A stretch of 10,408 nt of DNA. Origin: an uncultured Eubacteriales bacterium (GTDB lineage: Bacteria; Bacillota; Clostridia; Oscillospirales; Acutalibacteraceae). Of the stretch, positions 1 through 7,157 are shown piece after piece; within the stretch, counting starts at the first letter, position 1, and every line of letters starts with the position of its first letter. The notes beneath the pieces are model-generated. The model saw nothing but the letters and a program-made list of their open reading frames with translations, did not search any database and had not been told where the DNA came from. The DNA lies in assembly GCA_934702115.1 (NCBI GenBank), contig CAKUYF010000023.1, positions 1 through 10,408 on the forward strand, in the 5' to 3' direction. The translations under genes and the position numbers were made by a program.

Positions 1-17
1 GATTTTAACTTTATCAT
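1..17 (-). CDS. Start of a further gene, cut by the window edge
   Basis: Only the first codons are visible (Met-Ile-Lys-Leu-Lys), running off the left edge. The start is supported by a strong Shine-Dalgarno sequence (GGAGG on the minus strand, about 24-28) six bases before the ATG. It lies 74 bases downstream of the ATPase stop on the same strand, so it is probably the next gene of the injection-system cluster. Nothing can be said about its product. Confidence 0.55.
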
Positions 18-91
18 ACTACTCCTCCTTTATTTTATATTTATAATTATATGTTTTATTTCAAAATTTATTAAAAATATAATAAAAGGAA

Positions 92-439
92 TCAAAGCAT
101 GTATGAGTACTCTCCAAAATCACTCTTAGAAACCATTTTGCCTTGTTTTTTTATCTCATATTCAACTGCTTTTATAATATGCTTCATTTCAACCTTTTTA
201 TTTTCCGCTGCTGCCATAAATGCAGAATTGACCGCAATATTTTTAATACTTCCTCCGGATATTTCAAACTGATTAGATAAAAAATTAAAATCAACATCTT
301 TGGAAAGAGGCATACCAGAAGGATACATATTTTTCCATATTTCTTTTCTTGCAGAAGAATTAGGAAATGCAAAATGTACTACATAGCTTATTCTTCTAAA
401 AAAAGCTTTATCAATATTTTCAATAAAGTTGGTAGACAT
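92..439 (-). pseudogene. C-terminal part of eCIS AAA+ ATPase, separated by an in-frame stop
   Basis: This is the C-terminal end of the Pvc15/Afp15-type ATPase whose larger part lies at 458-2167. It is in the same reading frame (439 to 2167 is an exact multiple of three) and is separated only by a TAG at 458-460 plus six codons (YNGIKI). It carries the sensor 1 motif (STN), the NIDKAFFRRI stretch with paired arginines expected as the arginine finger, and the lid region with FEISGGSIKNIA, the typical sensor 2 helix. It has no Walker motifs, so it could not be an ATPase alone. The ATG at 439 has no convincing ribosome binding site, although a ribosome stopping 18 bases earlier might reinitiate. 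The strong conservation up to its TGA stop argues for a recent nonsense change, readthrough or a sequence error rather than old decay. Confidence 0.75.
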
Positions 440-457
440 AATTTTTATACCGTTATA

Positions 458-460
458 CTA
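458..460 (-). other. In-frame TAG interrupting the eCIS ATPase
   Basis: On the minus strand the sequence reads TTG CAG AAA ATG CAT TAG TAT AAC GGT (L Q K M H stop Y N G). Homologous AAA+ proteins normally have acidic residues after QKM and then Y-x-G, so the TAG stands where Glu (GAG) would be one base change away. Both flanks are in frame and conserved. TAG also ends two other genes in this window (stops at 2596 and 6237), so it is an ordinary stop codon in this genome. Confidence 0.85.
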
Positions 461-2167
461 ATGCATTTTCTGCAAGAGATAAGATGTCTCTACATTCGAG
501 TTTCTATCATGAGAATCTTTTACTTCCGTACGTTTTGCAAAAATAGCATCAGTTTCGTCGAAAAGAAGTATTACGTTACTTTTTTTGGCATTATCAAATA
601 CTTCTCCAAGATTTTTTTCTGATTCTCCTATATATTTTGAAATTACTTGAGATAAATCAACTTTGTAAATTTCCAGTTCAAGCTCATTAGCTACTACTTG
701 CGCTGCCATAGTTTTACCTGTCCCGGAGGGACCGGCGAAAAGCATACTCAATCCTTTACCATATAATACTCTCTTGTTCATTCCCCACTTATCGTATACG
801 ATATGACGATATCTTATTTGATCGCACGCTTTTTTAATAATTTCTTTTTCTTTAGAATTTAAAATCAGCTCGTCCCAAGAATGCTTTTTTTCAATTAAAG
901 TTGCTTTATCAGATAAATTACTCGTAACTTGTTTATATGCACAGCTAGAAATTAATCTTTTATTTATTTTATTTTTTTGCGTTAAAATACTTTGATTTAA
1001 AGAACTCAAAATAGTATTTTTTATTTGTTTAGGCGTAAAATTAAACTTATTTGCTAATTCATGTGCGTCAACTGAACTATCCTTATTATTTAAATTTTTT
1101 ATATTATAATCCCAGAGCTTGAAGCTTTCATCATTATTGAGTTCACATAAAGGTATTTCAATATATTTTAACTCCGGCATTTTTTCAACTAAATTTATAT
1201 TTTCATCTGAAACTAAAAAAACCACTTCGGAAAACTGAGCAGCGGTATTAATCGCAAATTTCAAGTAAAATAGATACTTACTGTCTTTTTTAAGTATTTT
1301 ATCAATATTAAAAAGGCAAACATAACCTTTTATAAAATAAGCTTCTCTGCACCCCATAAGCACATATTTAGTAAAACTCATTTCGTCTTCCATTAATTTT
1401 TCAATATCTATTTCTATAATCCCTTTATTTTTTAAAGAACATGTACGCTTTACAATAGTCTTTTTACCTATTCCGTTCTCTCCATGAATGTAAAAATAAT
1501 TTTTATTTGAAAGTTTTGAGTTTTTCAAAAAATTAACCATATTTTTTGGAATGTCTTCACGTATTATCAATTCTTTAGAATTATCACTTGAAGGGATGTA
1601 CATATTTAAGCCGGAAATATTTATATCACTTTCCGCATTACTCATTATATTTTCAAAAAGCCTTTTATCTATTTCAGGACGTCCATCCATAAAACAAAAC
1701 AGATTCATTTTTTCAGAAAGTGAAGATAATATATTATAATAATCCTTGATTTGAGTAATTTCAGATACAAAAAAATACACCTTTAAAATAGCATTATAGG
1801 TTAATACTCTAGATTTTTCAATTTCTAATATCAATTTAAGATATTCATCGTCAGCTTGGGCCATCATAGCAATAACTAAAGTAAACCATTCTAATTTGTT
1901 TAATTTAAAAATCTCCTTTACGTACTTAGTAGCAAAAAATGAATTATTTTTGGTTAATCTTAGCTTTTTTTCCATTACTAATTCAACATCATGAAAATTT
2001 TTTAATATTTCCTCTTTGTATTTTTGCAATTCATTATTTTTTTGGTGTTTTAAATAATCCTTCAAAAAATAAAACTTATGTTTAAATTCATCAGCTATAT
2101 ATTCAGAACTGTCGCTATATCCTTCATTTTTTTTATCCAATAACTCATTAAGAAAAATATCTTTCAC
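458..2167 (-). CDS. AAA+ ATPase of contractile injection system (Pvc15/Afp15-like), truncated by in-frame TAG
   Basis: This is the large part (569 aa) of a two-module AAA+ protein. Residues 1-200 are a helical N-terminal region. A first, degenerate ATPase module keeps a Walker A-like GENGIGKKT (229-237), but its Walker B is poor (CLFNID, about 284-289). The second module is canonical: Walker A GPSGTGKT (479-486) and Walker B ILLFDETDA (533-541), then EVKDSHDR..NVETSYLLQKM, a run typical of eCIS ATPases. Proteins of this type accompany Afp, PVC and related clusters and are thought to act in particle assembly or disassembly in the cytoplasm. The frame then meets TAG at codon 570; without that stop the product would be 691 residues (to base 92). 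The start is GTG, chosen because GAGAGGG lies six bases upstream; the gap to the preceding DUF4280 gene is 26 bases. The family call is firm; whether the product works is open. Confidence 0.85.
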   Translation of the reverse strand: MKDIFLNELLDKKNEGYSDSSEYIADEFKHKFYFLKDYLKHQKNNELQKYKEEILKNFHDVELVMEKKLRLTKNNSFFATKYVKEIFKLNKLEWFTLVIAMMAQADDEYLKLILEIEKSRVLTYNAILKVYFFVSEITQIKDYYNILSSLSEKMNLFCFMDGRPEIDKRLFENIMSNAESDINISGLNMYIPSSDNSKELIIREDIPKNMVNFLKNSKLSNKNYFYIHGENGIGKKTIVKRTCSLKNKGIIEIDIEKLMEDEMSFTKYVLMGCREAYFIKGYVCLFNIDKILKKDSKYLFYLKFAINTAAQFSEVVFLVSDENINLVEKMPELKYIEIPLCELNNDESFKLWDYNIKNLNNKDSSVDAHELANKFNFTPKQIKNTILSSLNQSILTQKNKINKRLISSCAYKQVTSNLSDKATLIEKKHSWDELILNSKEKEIIKKACDQIRYRHIVYDKWGMNKRVLYGKGLSMLFAGPSGTGKTMAAQVVANELELEIYKVDLSQVISKYIGESEKNLGEVFDNAKKSNVILLFDETDAIFAKRTEVKDSHDRNSNVETSYLLQKMH

Positions 2168-2193
2168 TTTATGCCCTCTCTGATTTTAAATTT

Positions 2194-2583
2194 TTATGGT
2201 ACCATAGTTTTAGTTGCTCCGGGGTTAGTTATAGAGATCATGCCAGCCCAATTACACATAACGGTAGAAGAATTATTTAAAGCGGGTTTATTCCCTACTA
2301 AAACTGTAGACGATCCCGGGGTCCAGGGAGCAGTAGTTACAGGAGTACACGGCATGGGCGTTAGCACTCCCCCTGCAGCTGAGGTTGCAGCTGATACTTG
2401 AGGATTTGAAAGAGATGTACACATTGCAAAAGGCATAATATTAACCATTGGTTTGTTGTCCATAATAGTAGCTATAGGATTATTCTCTCCCATTGCCATG
2501 CTTTCCGGTATTACTACTAAAGAAGACGGAGCTGTGCCCATTGTGCAAGTGCACTGAGCTCCATTAACTACTAATACTCCCAT
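2194..2583 (-). CDS. DUF4280 PAAR-like spike protein
   Basis: This 129-aa protein matches the DUF4280 (PAAR-like) family in length and motifs: an N-terminal GAQCTCTMG (Cys11, Cys13), the central FAMCTSLSNPQ (Cys55), GGVLTPMPCTP (Cys79), PWTPGSSTVLVGNKPAL, and a terminal Cys110. PAAR-type proteins form the conical tip on the spike trimer of contractile injection systems and often bind a metal through such Cys residues. The start is supported by GGAGG eight bases upstream. The TAG stop of the preceding gene overlaps this ribosome binding site (TAGGAGG), so translation is probably coupled. Its position between a Pvc16-like gene and the ATPase supports the spike-tip role; that role is inferred from the family, not shown here. 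Confidence 0.85.
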   Translation of the reverse strand: MGVLVVNGAQCTCTMGTAPSSLVVIPESMAMGENNPIATIMDNKPMVNIMPFAMCTSLSNPQVSAATSAAGGVLTPMPCTPVTTAPWTPGSSTVLVGNKPALNNSSTVMCNWAGMISITNPGATKTMVP

Positions 2584-2595
2584 AATATTTTCCTC

Positions 2596-3384
2596 CTAAT
2601 TTTTTCTTTCAGGTATCTTTCTGAAATTTGCTTTTTCATAAAACACTTCACCTGACTGATGCTTATCTTTCACATTAAAGGAAACTTTACATCTTAAATT
2701 TTCTGAAATGCATTTAAACTTTATTTCATCATCTTTCATGAATTGACCCATAAGAGGCATTATCGCACGCCCAAGCGAATCAGAACGTATTTGCCATTTT
2801 GGGTAAAAAAGCCCTCCAGGCTGTATCTCTTCATTTACAGCATCCTTTAAAATATAACATTTAGACTCTTGATTATAGCTCCAAAGGTACAGATCATACT
2901 TTTTTTTATCAATTTCGTAAACATAATTTTGTCCAAGTAAACCCGTTAACATTTCAACGTTAAGCTTAACCTCATCACTTCCCGCTTTTATAGGTTCTAA
3001 TAATTTCATAAAGCTTGCTTCGTTTTGAAGCGTAATTTCAATAGGAATATTTACTAAAGCTTGTTTTTTTCTTATGCACGTAATTTCAAAACGAGTTACA
3101 TTCGCAATATTTTGATTATCAGGAGAATAAGATAAATCTGAATTTATTATTTTAGTTTCATTTTCTTTAAGATCAATGTAAAGCTTCAAAGGATTGTATC
3201 CTTTACAACTTATATCTACCTCATATTTACCAGGATATAAATTTGAAAAAACATAATGTCCATCTTTTTTCCTAGTATAGGGATTTTGCTTTCCATTACA
3301 TAAAATTACCGCACTGGTTATAGGAAGTTTAGAATAAATATCTTTTAAAAGAAAAACCAGTGACGCTCTATATATAATTCTCAT
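2596..3384 (-). CDS. Carboxypeptidase-regulatory-like (transthyretin-fold) domain protein in eCIS operon
   Basis: A 262-aa protein. Roughly residues 8-85 look like a carboxypeptidase-regulatory/PEGA-type beta-sandwich: a conserved hydrophobic start, YTRKKDGHYVFSNLYPGKYEVDISCKGY (turn after KDG, then the L-x-P-G-x-Y signature), and a closing LKLYIDL strand. Residues 95-245 are predicted mostly beta and are not recognised; they contain a second DSLGRAIMPL stretch resembling the same type of turn. There is no signal peptide, so it is presumably cytoplasmic until packed into or onto the particle. The start is supported by GGGGGAT about five bases upstream. It sits 33 bases after the Pvc16-like gene and 12 before the PAAR-like gene, hence certainly in the operon. 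It could be a spike, fibre or accessory component; the exact role is unknown. Confidence 0.65.
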   Translation of the reverse strand: MRIIYRASLVFLLKDIYSKLPITSAVILCNGKQNPYTRKKDGHYVFSNLYPGKYEVDISCKGYNPLKLYIDLKENETKIINSDLSYSPDNQNIANVTRFEITCIRKKQALVNIPIEITLQNEASFMKLLEPIKAGSDEVKLNVEMLTGLLGQNYVYEIDKKKYDLYLWSYNQESKCYILKDAVNEEIQPGGLFYPKWQIRSDSLGRAIMPLMGQFMKDDEIKFKCISENLRCKVSFNVKDKHQSGEVFYEKANFRKIPERKN

Positions 3385-3417
3385 TTTTATCCCCCTTTTC
3401 TGTTATTTGTAAGGTAT

Positions 3418-4338
3418 TTACTCATCTGAAGATTCAAAAGTTATATCTTCATCTGAATCGTCGCTGTCTGAGTCATCACTCTCATCATCTGAATCATCGC
3501 TATCTAAATCGTCACTTTCATCATCTGAATCATCGCTATCTAAATCGTCGCTTTCATCATCCGAATCGTCGTCATCTGAATCATCGCTTTCATCATCCGA
3601 ATCGTCGTCATCTGAATCATCGCTTTCATCATCCGAATCATCGCTATCGAAATCATCGCTTTCATCTTCGTCTTCATCTTCGTCTTCATCCGGACGCTGT
3701 GTATATTCATCATCTATATCCTCTTCTTTAATAAACGTTGCAAATTCCAAAACTTTTTCTGGTGTATACTGTTTACTTCCCAGATGTACTGTTTCAACGC
3801 GTTTCTTGGCCTTGTGAATTTTTTCAGAATCAATAGCAACCGGTCCTACCACATAAAAAACTGACAACTTGTACGACTCTCCAAACATAGTCCAAATCTT
3901 AACTTTTTCTTCCATACTGATTGGAAGCATACTAATCGGAACATTCTCTAATGGCATCCCCATATTATTAGGTAAATATCTTCCAGGGATAGTAGCATTA
4001 TCTTTGAAAACCTGTATGATTTTTCCTATTATCTTCGCTTCGTCCAGTGCCTTAACTTCCAGTTCTGCTTTGCTGCTTACAGAAATTACGTAGTAAAGCT
4101 CTACCATAGCTGGAGGATCTTGAACACTTCCATCAGGAAGCGGATTATTTTCCACCCCTCTTCCACTAGTATCTTCTTTTATATCATAGGGATGAACTCC
4201 TACTATATACCCTCCTCTTTCCTTTGGGTCGCATATTCCAATACTTTCAGCTTTATCTACAGGATCTGGAACAAGCTTATCTCTGAGTAATTCAATCATT
4301 CCTTTACCAATATCCGAGATTATAGTGTACTTTGCCAT
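3418..4338 (-). CDS. DUF4255/Pvc16-family sheath cap protein with Asp/Ser repeat tail
   Basis: A 306-aa protein. Residues about 5-185 match the DUF4255 (Pvc16 N-terminal) family: an N-terminal helix (ISDIGKGMIELLRDKL), a long loop, PAMVELYYVISVSSK, then LGKII-like helix and strand segments (AKIIGKIIQVFKDN), and a C-terminal SMEEKVKIWTMFGESYKLSVFYVVGPVAI. This family supplies the tail-terminator that caps sheath and tube in Afp/PVC-type particles. Residues about 217-306 are almost only Asp, Ser and Glu, beginning with a DE alternation and followed by six 12-residue units of the DSDDSDDESDDL type. This tail is very acidic, disordered-looking and not part of the usual fold. The start has GGAG nine bases upstream; the gap to the upstream gene is 30 bases. 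Family assignment is confident; the function of the tail is unknown. Confidence 0.85.
   Translation of the reverse strand: MAKYTIISDIGKGMIELLRDKLVPDPVDKAESIGICDPKERGGYIVGVHPYDIKEDTSGRGVENNPLPDGSVQDPPAMVELYYVISVSSKAELEVKALDEAKIIGKIIQVFKDNATIPGRYLPNNMGMPLENVPISMLPISMEEKVKIWTMFGESYKLSVFYVVGPVAIDSEKIHKAKKRVETVHLGSKQYTPEKVLEFATFIKEEDIDDEYTQRPDEDEDEDEDESDDFDSDDSDDESDDSDDDDSDDESDDSDDDDSDDESDDLDSDDSDDESDDLDSDDSDDESDDSDSDDSDEDITFESSDE
3446..3661. repeat. Six tandem 36-bp coding repeats (Asp/Ser tail)
   Basis: Units start at 3446, 3482, 3518, 3554, 3590 and 3626, each 36 bases (12 codons) and contiguous. The units at 3554-3589 and 3590-3625 are identical; the others differ at a few bases, mostly silent or Leu/Ser/Phe changes. 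A shorter TCTTCG/TCATC repeat (3662-3690) encodes the DE alternation just before. Such an array can expand or contract in whole codons. Confidence 0.9.
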
Positions 4339-4368
4339 TTTTTACATCTCCTATTTAAAATTGTAAAG

Positions 4369-5559
4369 TTATCCTTTATTCAGTTGATTTGGTACTGAAG
4401 GATTTTTAAGCTGATTTAAATTTTTATATAAAATTATAAGATCATAATTAGAAAGATAGCGGTAGGAAATATCATAAGCTTCTGCAAAAAATTCAACAGA
4501 CATATAAATGGTATCATTAAAAGACAATATAGGAACAGGCATATTGTAAGGCTTATCATTTAGGTAAGCAATATTTTTTCCGCTTACAATTTCTAAAATT
4601 TTATTCTGAGAATTTATGACCATTGTTGCATTGTTATACATGTATTCAATTGTTGCGTCAATGTATTGATATAAATCTTCTAAGGCTATTAAAATATGCC
4701 CGTCATACATAATAGGAGAATGCTTTAAATTAAAATATCCTCCCATAAATACTATCTGTTCAGGTAAAACACTAGAAGCTTTTTTCCCTTTTTTTAAAAA
4801 TTCTTCTGTACCTTGAGTAAGCTCATCATATTCTACTTGAGCATAATTTTGCTTTTGATATGACTGAAGAATAGTTACAGCTACAGAAAGAGTATTTTTC
4901 GCTAGCTCTAGTCTTTCTCCTTCTACCATATTTTCGTCTATTACTTTTTTTAATACCAAAATATCCAGTAAGCTCCGTTCTTGAACATTAAGTGAAGAAA
5001 CATCATTTAAATCAAATAAACTTTCAATTTCTGCGAGCAATTCTTGTAATGCTTTTAAATTTTCATTACTCAAAGACTCCATTACTAAAAGAGCTTCATC
5101 TGAAACAGCACCGTTTAAATCTTGAACAATGGTATCTACTGAAAGAATTCGTTTTACTTGTTCATCTACAGCAGATATTTCAGAATTCTTCTTTTTCATT
5201 GCTTCTATAAGACTATTTACACTATCAAGCTGTTTTTGTAGTTCGTAAGAAGTTTTCATATTACTCGCATATTCTTGCAATGCAGAATTTCCTGATAATT
5301 GAGCTCTTTGAATTATTTCATCCAGTTTTTCCAGTATATTGTCAATATTACCTGATATTTTCAAGTCGTCTATTATTTTATCAATTTCTTCGCTTGTAAG
5401 TTGAGTTTCAGCTTGTACGCTTTCTGCCGTTTCATCTATAATATTGCTTTCCATAGCTTTTACTACTCCATAAAGAGTTAAAACAGCTGAAGTGACTGTA
5501 ATTACTGCTAGAGTAATTTCCCGACTTAGTTTTTTCAAAAACTTTTTCATTAATATCAT
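4369..5559 (-). CDS. Membrane-anchored coiled-coil protein with copper-amine-oxidase-N-like domain
   Basis: A 396-aa protein and the first gene of the eCIS cluster in transcription order. Residues 1-13 are basic, residues 14-35 form one hydrophobic segment (signal anchor or uncleaved signal peptide), and about 50-250 are helical and coiled-coil-like with many Glu, Leu and Gln. Residues about 265-385 resemble the copper amine oxidase N-terminal-like (stalk) domain found in many clostridial surface proteins: hydrophobic strands with HSPIMYDGHILIALEDL, TMVINSQNKILEI and a repeat-like IYMSVEFFAEAY. No copper-amine-oxidase catalytic domain is present, so no enzyme activity is suggested. The GGAGG is 11 bases before the ATG at 5559, slightly long; an ATG three codons later is further away. 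The next gene is only 30 bases downstream. A role as a cell-surface anchor or partner of the injection system is an inference from position. Confidence 0.75.
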   Translation of the reverse strand: MILMKKFLKKLSREITLAVITVTSAVLTLYGVVKAMESNIIDETAESVQAETQLTSEEIDKIIDDLKISGNIDNILEKLDEIIQRAQLSGNSALQEYASNMKTSYELQKQLDSVNSLIEAMKKKNSEISAVDEQVKRILSVDTIVQDLNGAVSDEALLVMESLSNENLKALQELLAEIESLFDLNDVSSLNVQERSLLDILVLKKVIDENMVEGERLELAKNTLSVAVTILQSYQKQNYAQVEYDELTQGTEEFLKKGKKASSVLPEQIVFMGGYFNLKHSPIMYDGHILIALEDLYQYIDATIEYMYNNATMVINSQNKILEIVSGKNIAYLNDKPYNMPVPILSFNDTIYMSVEFFAEAYDISYRYLSNYDLIILYKNLNQLKNPSVPNQLNKG

Positions 5560-5743
5560 AGAATACTCATCCTCCTACACTTATAAAACATTAATCTATA
5601 TTTTATCACATACTTTCCTGATTTTTGTGTAAATTTTTATTCAAATCCAAAAATTTGGACTTTTATAATATATTTCTAATATTCATTTTAATTGATCTTA
5701 TTTACATTCTTTAAAATTCACTTTAATAAATGATACATAAATT

Positions 5744-5772
5744 AAACACCCTTTTGTGGTAAAAGAGTGTTT
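5744..5772 (-). terminator. Hairpin terminator after acyl carrier protein gene
   Basis: Arms AAACAC-C-CTTTT (5744-5755) and AAAAG-A-GTGTTT (5761-5772) pair over 12 positions with one mismatch around the 5-base loop GTGGT. It begins about 30 bases after the acpP stop and is followed on the minus strand by TTTAATTTAT. It separates acpP from the injection-system operon, which must then have its own promoter between about 5560 and 5743; no clear -35/-10 pair was found there. Confidence 0.7.
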
Positions 5773-5801
5773 TATAAAACTATATTATTCTAATTTGAAT
5801 T

Positions 5802-6038
5802 TTAAGAAATTCCTTTAGTATCAGAAATATATCTAACAACATCTCCAACAGTACTAATTGAACTCACAATTTCATCGTCTGCTTCAATATCAAATTCATC
5901 TTCTATTGAAGAAAGAAAATCTACTAAATCTAAAGAATCTGCTTCTAAATCATCAAATAAATTTGTTTCCATGGAAATATCAGATTCTTCAATATCAAAT
6001 TGTTCACTTAAAATTGCTTTTATTTTCTCAAATACCAT
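5802..6038 (-). CDS. acpP: Acyl carrier protein
   Basis: A 78-aa protein that carries growing acyl chains as thioesters on a 4'-phosphopantetheine arm in cytoplasmic fatty acid synthesis. The attachment site is the ADSLD motif with Ser35, preceded by NLFDDL and followed by the acidic helix DLVDFLSSIEDEF; the C-terminus has the typical STVGDVVRYI. Length is normal for the family. The start is the ATG at 6038, because GGAGG lies seven bases upstream; an in-frame ATG 51 bases further out lacks such a site. It stands alone with no fab genes next to it. Promoter and terminator bracket it as a single-gene unit. It could be the housekeeping ACP or one dedicated to a special pathway; the sequence cannot tell. 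Confidence 0.93.
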   Translation of the reverse strand: MVFEKIKAILSEQFDIEESDISMETNLFDDLEADSLDLVDFLSSIEDEFDIEADDEIVSSISTVGDVVRYISDTKGIS

Positions 6039-6097
6039 ATAAATTCCTCCCTTCGTATAGTTTAAATTAAATGTAGCTTTTAAGTCCACATTTCAAA

Positions 6098-6126
6098 ATG
6101 TTATTAACTGTATTACTGTTTGTCAA
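6098..6126 (-). promoter_or_regulatory. Sigma-A-type promoter of acpP
   Basis: On the minus strand TTGACA (6121-6126, perfect -35) is followed after 17 bases by TAACAT (6098-6103, 4 of 6 matches to TATAAT). It lies about 60 bases before the acpP start codon, leaving a leader of roughly 50 bases. Confidence 0.65.
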
Positions 6127-6142
6127 GATATATTACTATAAT

Positions 6143-6161
6143 TAGTTCAATTTTGATACTA
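6143..6161. promoter_or_regulatory. Possible operator upstream of acpP
   Basis: TAGTTCAATTTTGATACTA is an imperfect inverted repeat (TAGT-TCAA-TT-TTGA-T-ACTA, with one extra base on one side). It ends 17 bases upstream of the -35 element. Fatty-acid regulators of the FabT/FabR type bind TTGA/TCAA-containing palindromes near such genes, so this is a candidate site only. Confidence 0.3.
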
Positions 6162-6236
6162 CTAAATAATAAAATAAAAATTTGTTAATTTAATTAAGTC
6201 CAATTTATTAAAAAATATTAAACTAACTTTTTTTAA

Positions 6237-7064
6237 CTATTTAATAGATTTAAGTTTACATACTACTATTTCCGGTCTATTAAAAATCCTAATGGGTATA
6301 ATACTAGGACCAAGACCTCTACTAATTATCTCAACTGTATGACTCACAACATGTTTGCCGCTCGTATACTTTGGAAAAAAAACTTGATTAGGAGCAAATA
6401 TACCGCCTATAAACGGAATTCTAAATTGCCCTCCATGTGCATGACCTGTAAAAACCAAGTCGTATCCGTAAGAAGCATACACTTTTATCATTTCCGGTCT
6501 ATGAGAAAGTAAAATGTTAAATTCCGCAATATCAATTTTAATTTTAGACAAATTATTTTCAATGACTTCTTTTTTACTTAGTCCTCTTTCATTAACAAAG
6601 CAAGGATCATCTATACCACAGATACAAATAGAATCTTTACCTAAAAATAATTTTATACATTCGTTATTAATTATATTCACACCAAAAAGTGATAATTTTT
6701 CATAAAGAATTTTATAATTTTCTTTTATACTTGCTTCATGGTTTCCAGGTACAAAATAAACCGGAGCTAGCCTTACAGCACCCTTAATAAACTCAGCAAC
6801 ATTTTTAGTATTAAAATTTCTCTTATCTATTATATCTCCGGTAATAAAAATAATATCAGGAGATTGATTATAAATTTTCTTAAGAAGTCTATTTTGATTT
6901 TTTCCAAATTTCTTGTTATGCAAATCGGAAATATGAACTATAGTATAGTTTTCAAACGAAGAAGGTAATTTTTTACTTGAAACTTCAAAAAAAGACATCT
7001 GAATAATATTGTTCTCAAAATAAATGAAAATAAATAACAGTACCAACAAGCATATCCATACCAT
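6237..7064 (-). CDS. Membrane-anchored metallophosphoesterase (YkuE/YaeI-like)
   Basis: A 275-aa protein with an N-terminal hydrophobic segment (residues 2-20) that should anchor it in the membrane with the enzyme domain outside. All motifs of calcineurin-type metallophosphoesterases are visible: HISDLH (Asp47, His49), TGDIID (Asp77), PGNHE (Asn108, His109), LLSHRP (His188) and FTGHAHGGQ (His208, His210), which together bind a two-metal centre. The C-terminal FAPNQVFFPKYTSG and SRGLG stretches are typical of the YkuE/YaeI group, some members of which act on lipid-linked substrates; the substrate here is unknown. The start is the ATG at 7064, with AAGGGAG seven bases upstream; an ATG at 7082 overlaps that site and is unlikely. 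Its stop is TAG. It is followed after about 200 bases by acpP, which has its own promoter. Confidence 0.88.
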   Translation of the reverse strand: MVWICLLVLLFIFIYFENNIIQMSFFEVSSKKLPSSFENYTIVHISDLHNKKFGKNQNRLLKKIYNQSPDIIFITGDIIDKRNFNTKNVAEFIKGAVRLAPVYFVPGNHEASIKENYKILYEKLSLFGVNIINNECIKLFLGKDSICICGIDDPCFVNERGLSKKEVIENNLSKIKIDIAEFNILLSHRPEMIKVYASYGYDLVFTGHAHGGQFRIPFIGGIFAPNQVFFPKYTSGKHVVSHTVEIISRGLGPSIIPIRIFNRPEIVVCKLKSIK

Positions 7065-7157
7065 TTTATTTCTCCCTTTCATTTTTCATAAAGCTTAATT
7101 ATTAATCTTTATTATATTTTTTACATAAAGTCAAGTTTTAAATCTAGTTCAAACATT

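Noticed and set aside
458..460. TAG read as a sense codon genome-wide (recoding or pyrrolysine)
   Set aside because: TAG ends at least two other genes here (2596 and 6237) at sensible places, one of them overlapping the next gene's ribosome binding site, so general recoding is unlikely. Local readthrough remains possible.
2171..2401. Plus-strand open frame opposite the DUF4280 gene
   Set aside because: It mirrors a conserved DUF4280 gene on the other strand, has no ribosome binding site and resembles no known family. Other short antisense frames in the window were rejected for the same reasons.
3446..3661. 36-bp regular repeats resembling CRISPR repeats in length
   Set aside because: The units are contiguous without spacers, keep one reading frame and encode the Asp/Ser tail of the Pvc16-like protein.
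5646..5659. TCCAAA-AA-TTTGGA inverted repeat upstream of the stalk-protein gene
   Set aside because: A 6-base stem in AT-rich DNA with no matching promoter geometry; it could be an operator, but there is not enough to call it.
7111..7134. TTGACT and TATAAT on the minus strand upstream of the metallophosphoesterase
   Set aside because: The two boxes are only 12 bases apart, too close for a sigma-A promoter, and no better partner for either was found.
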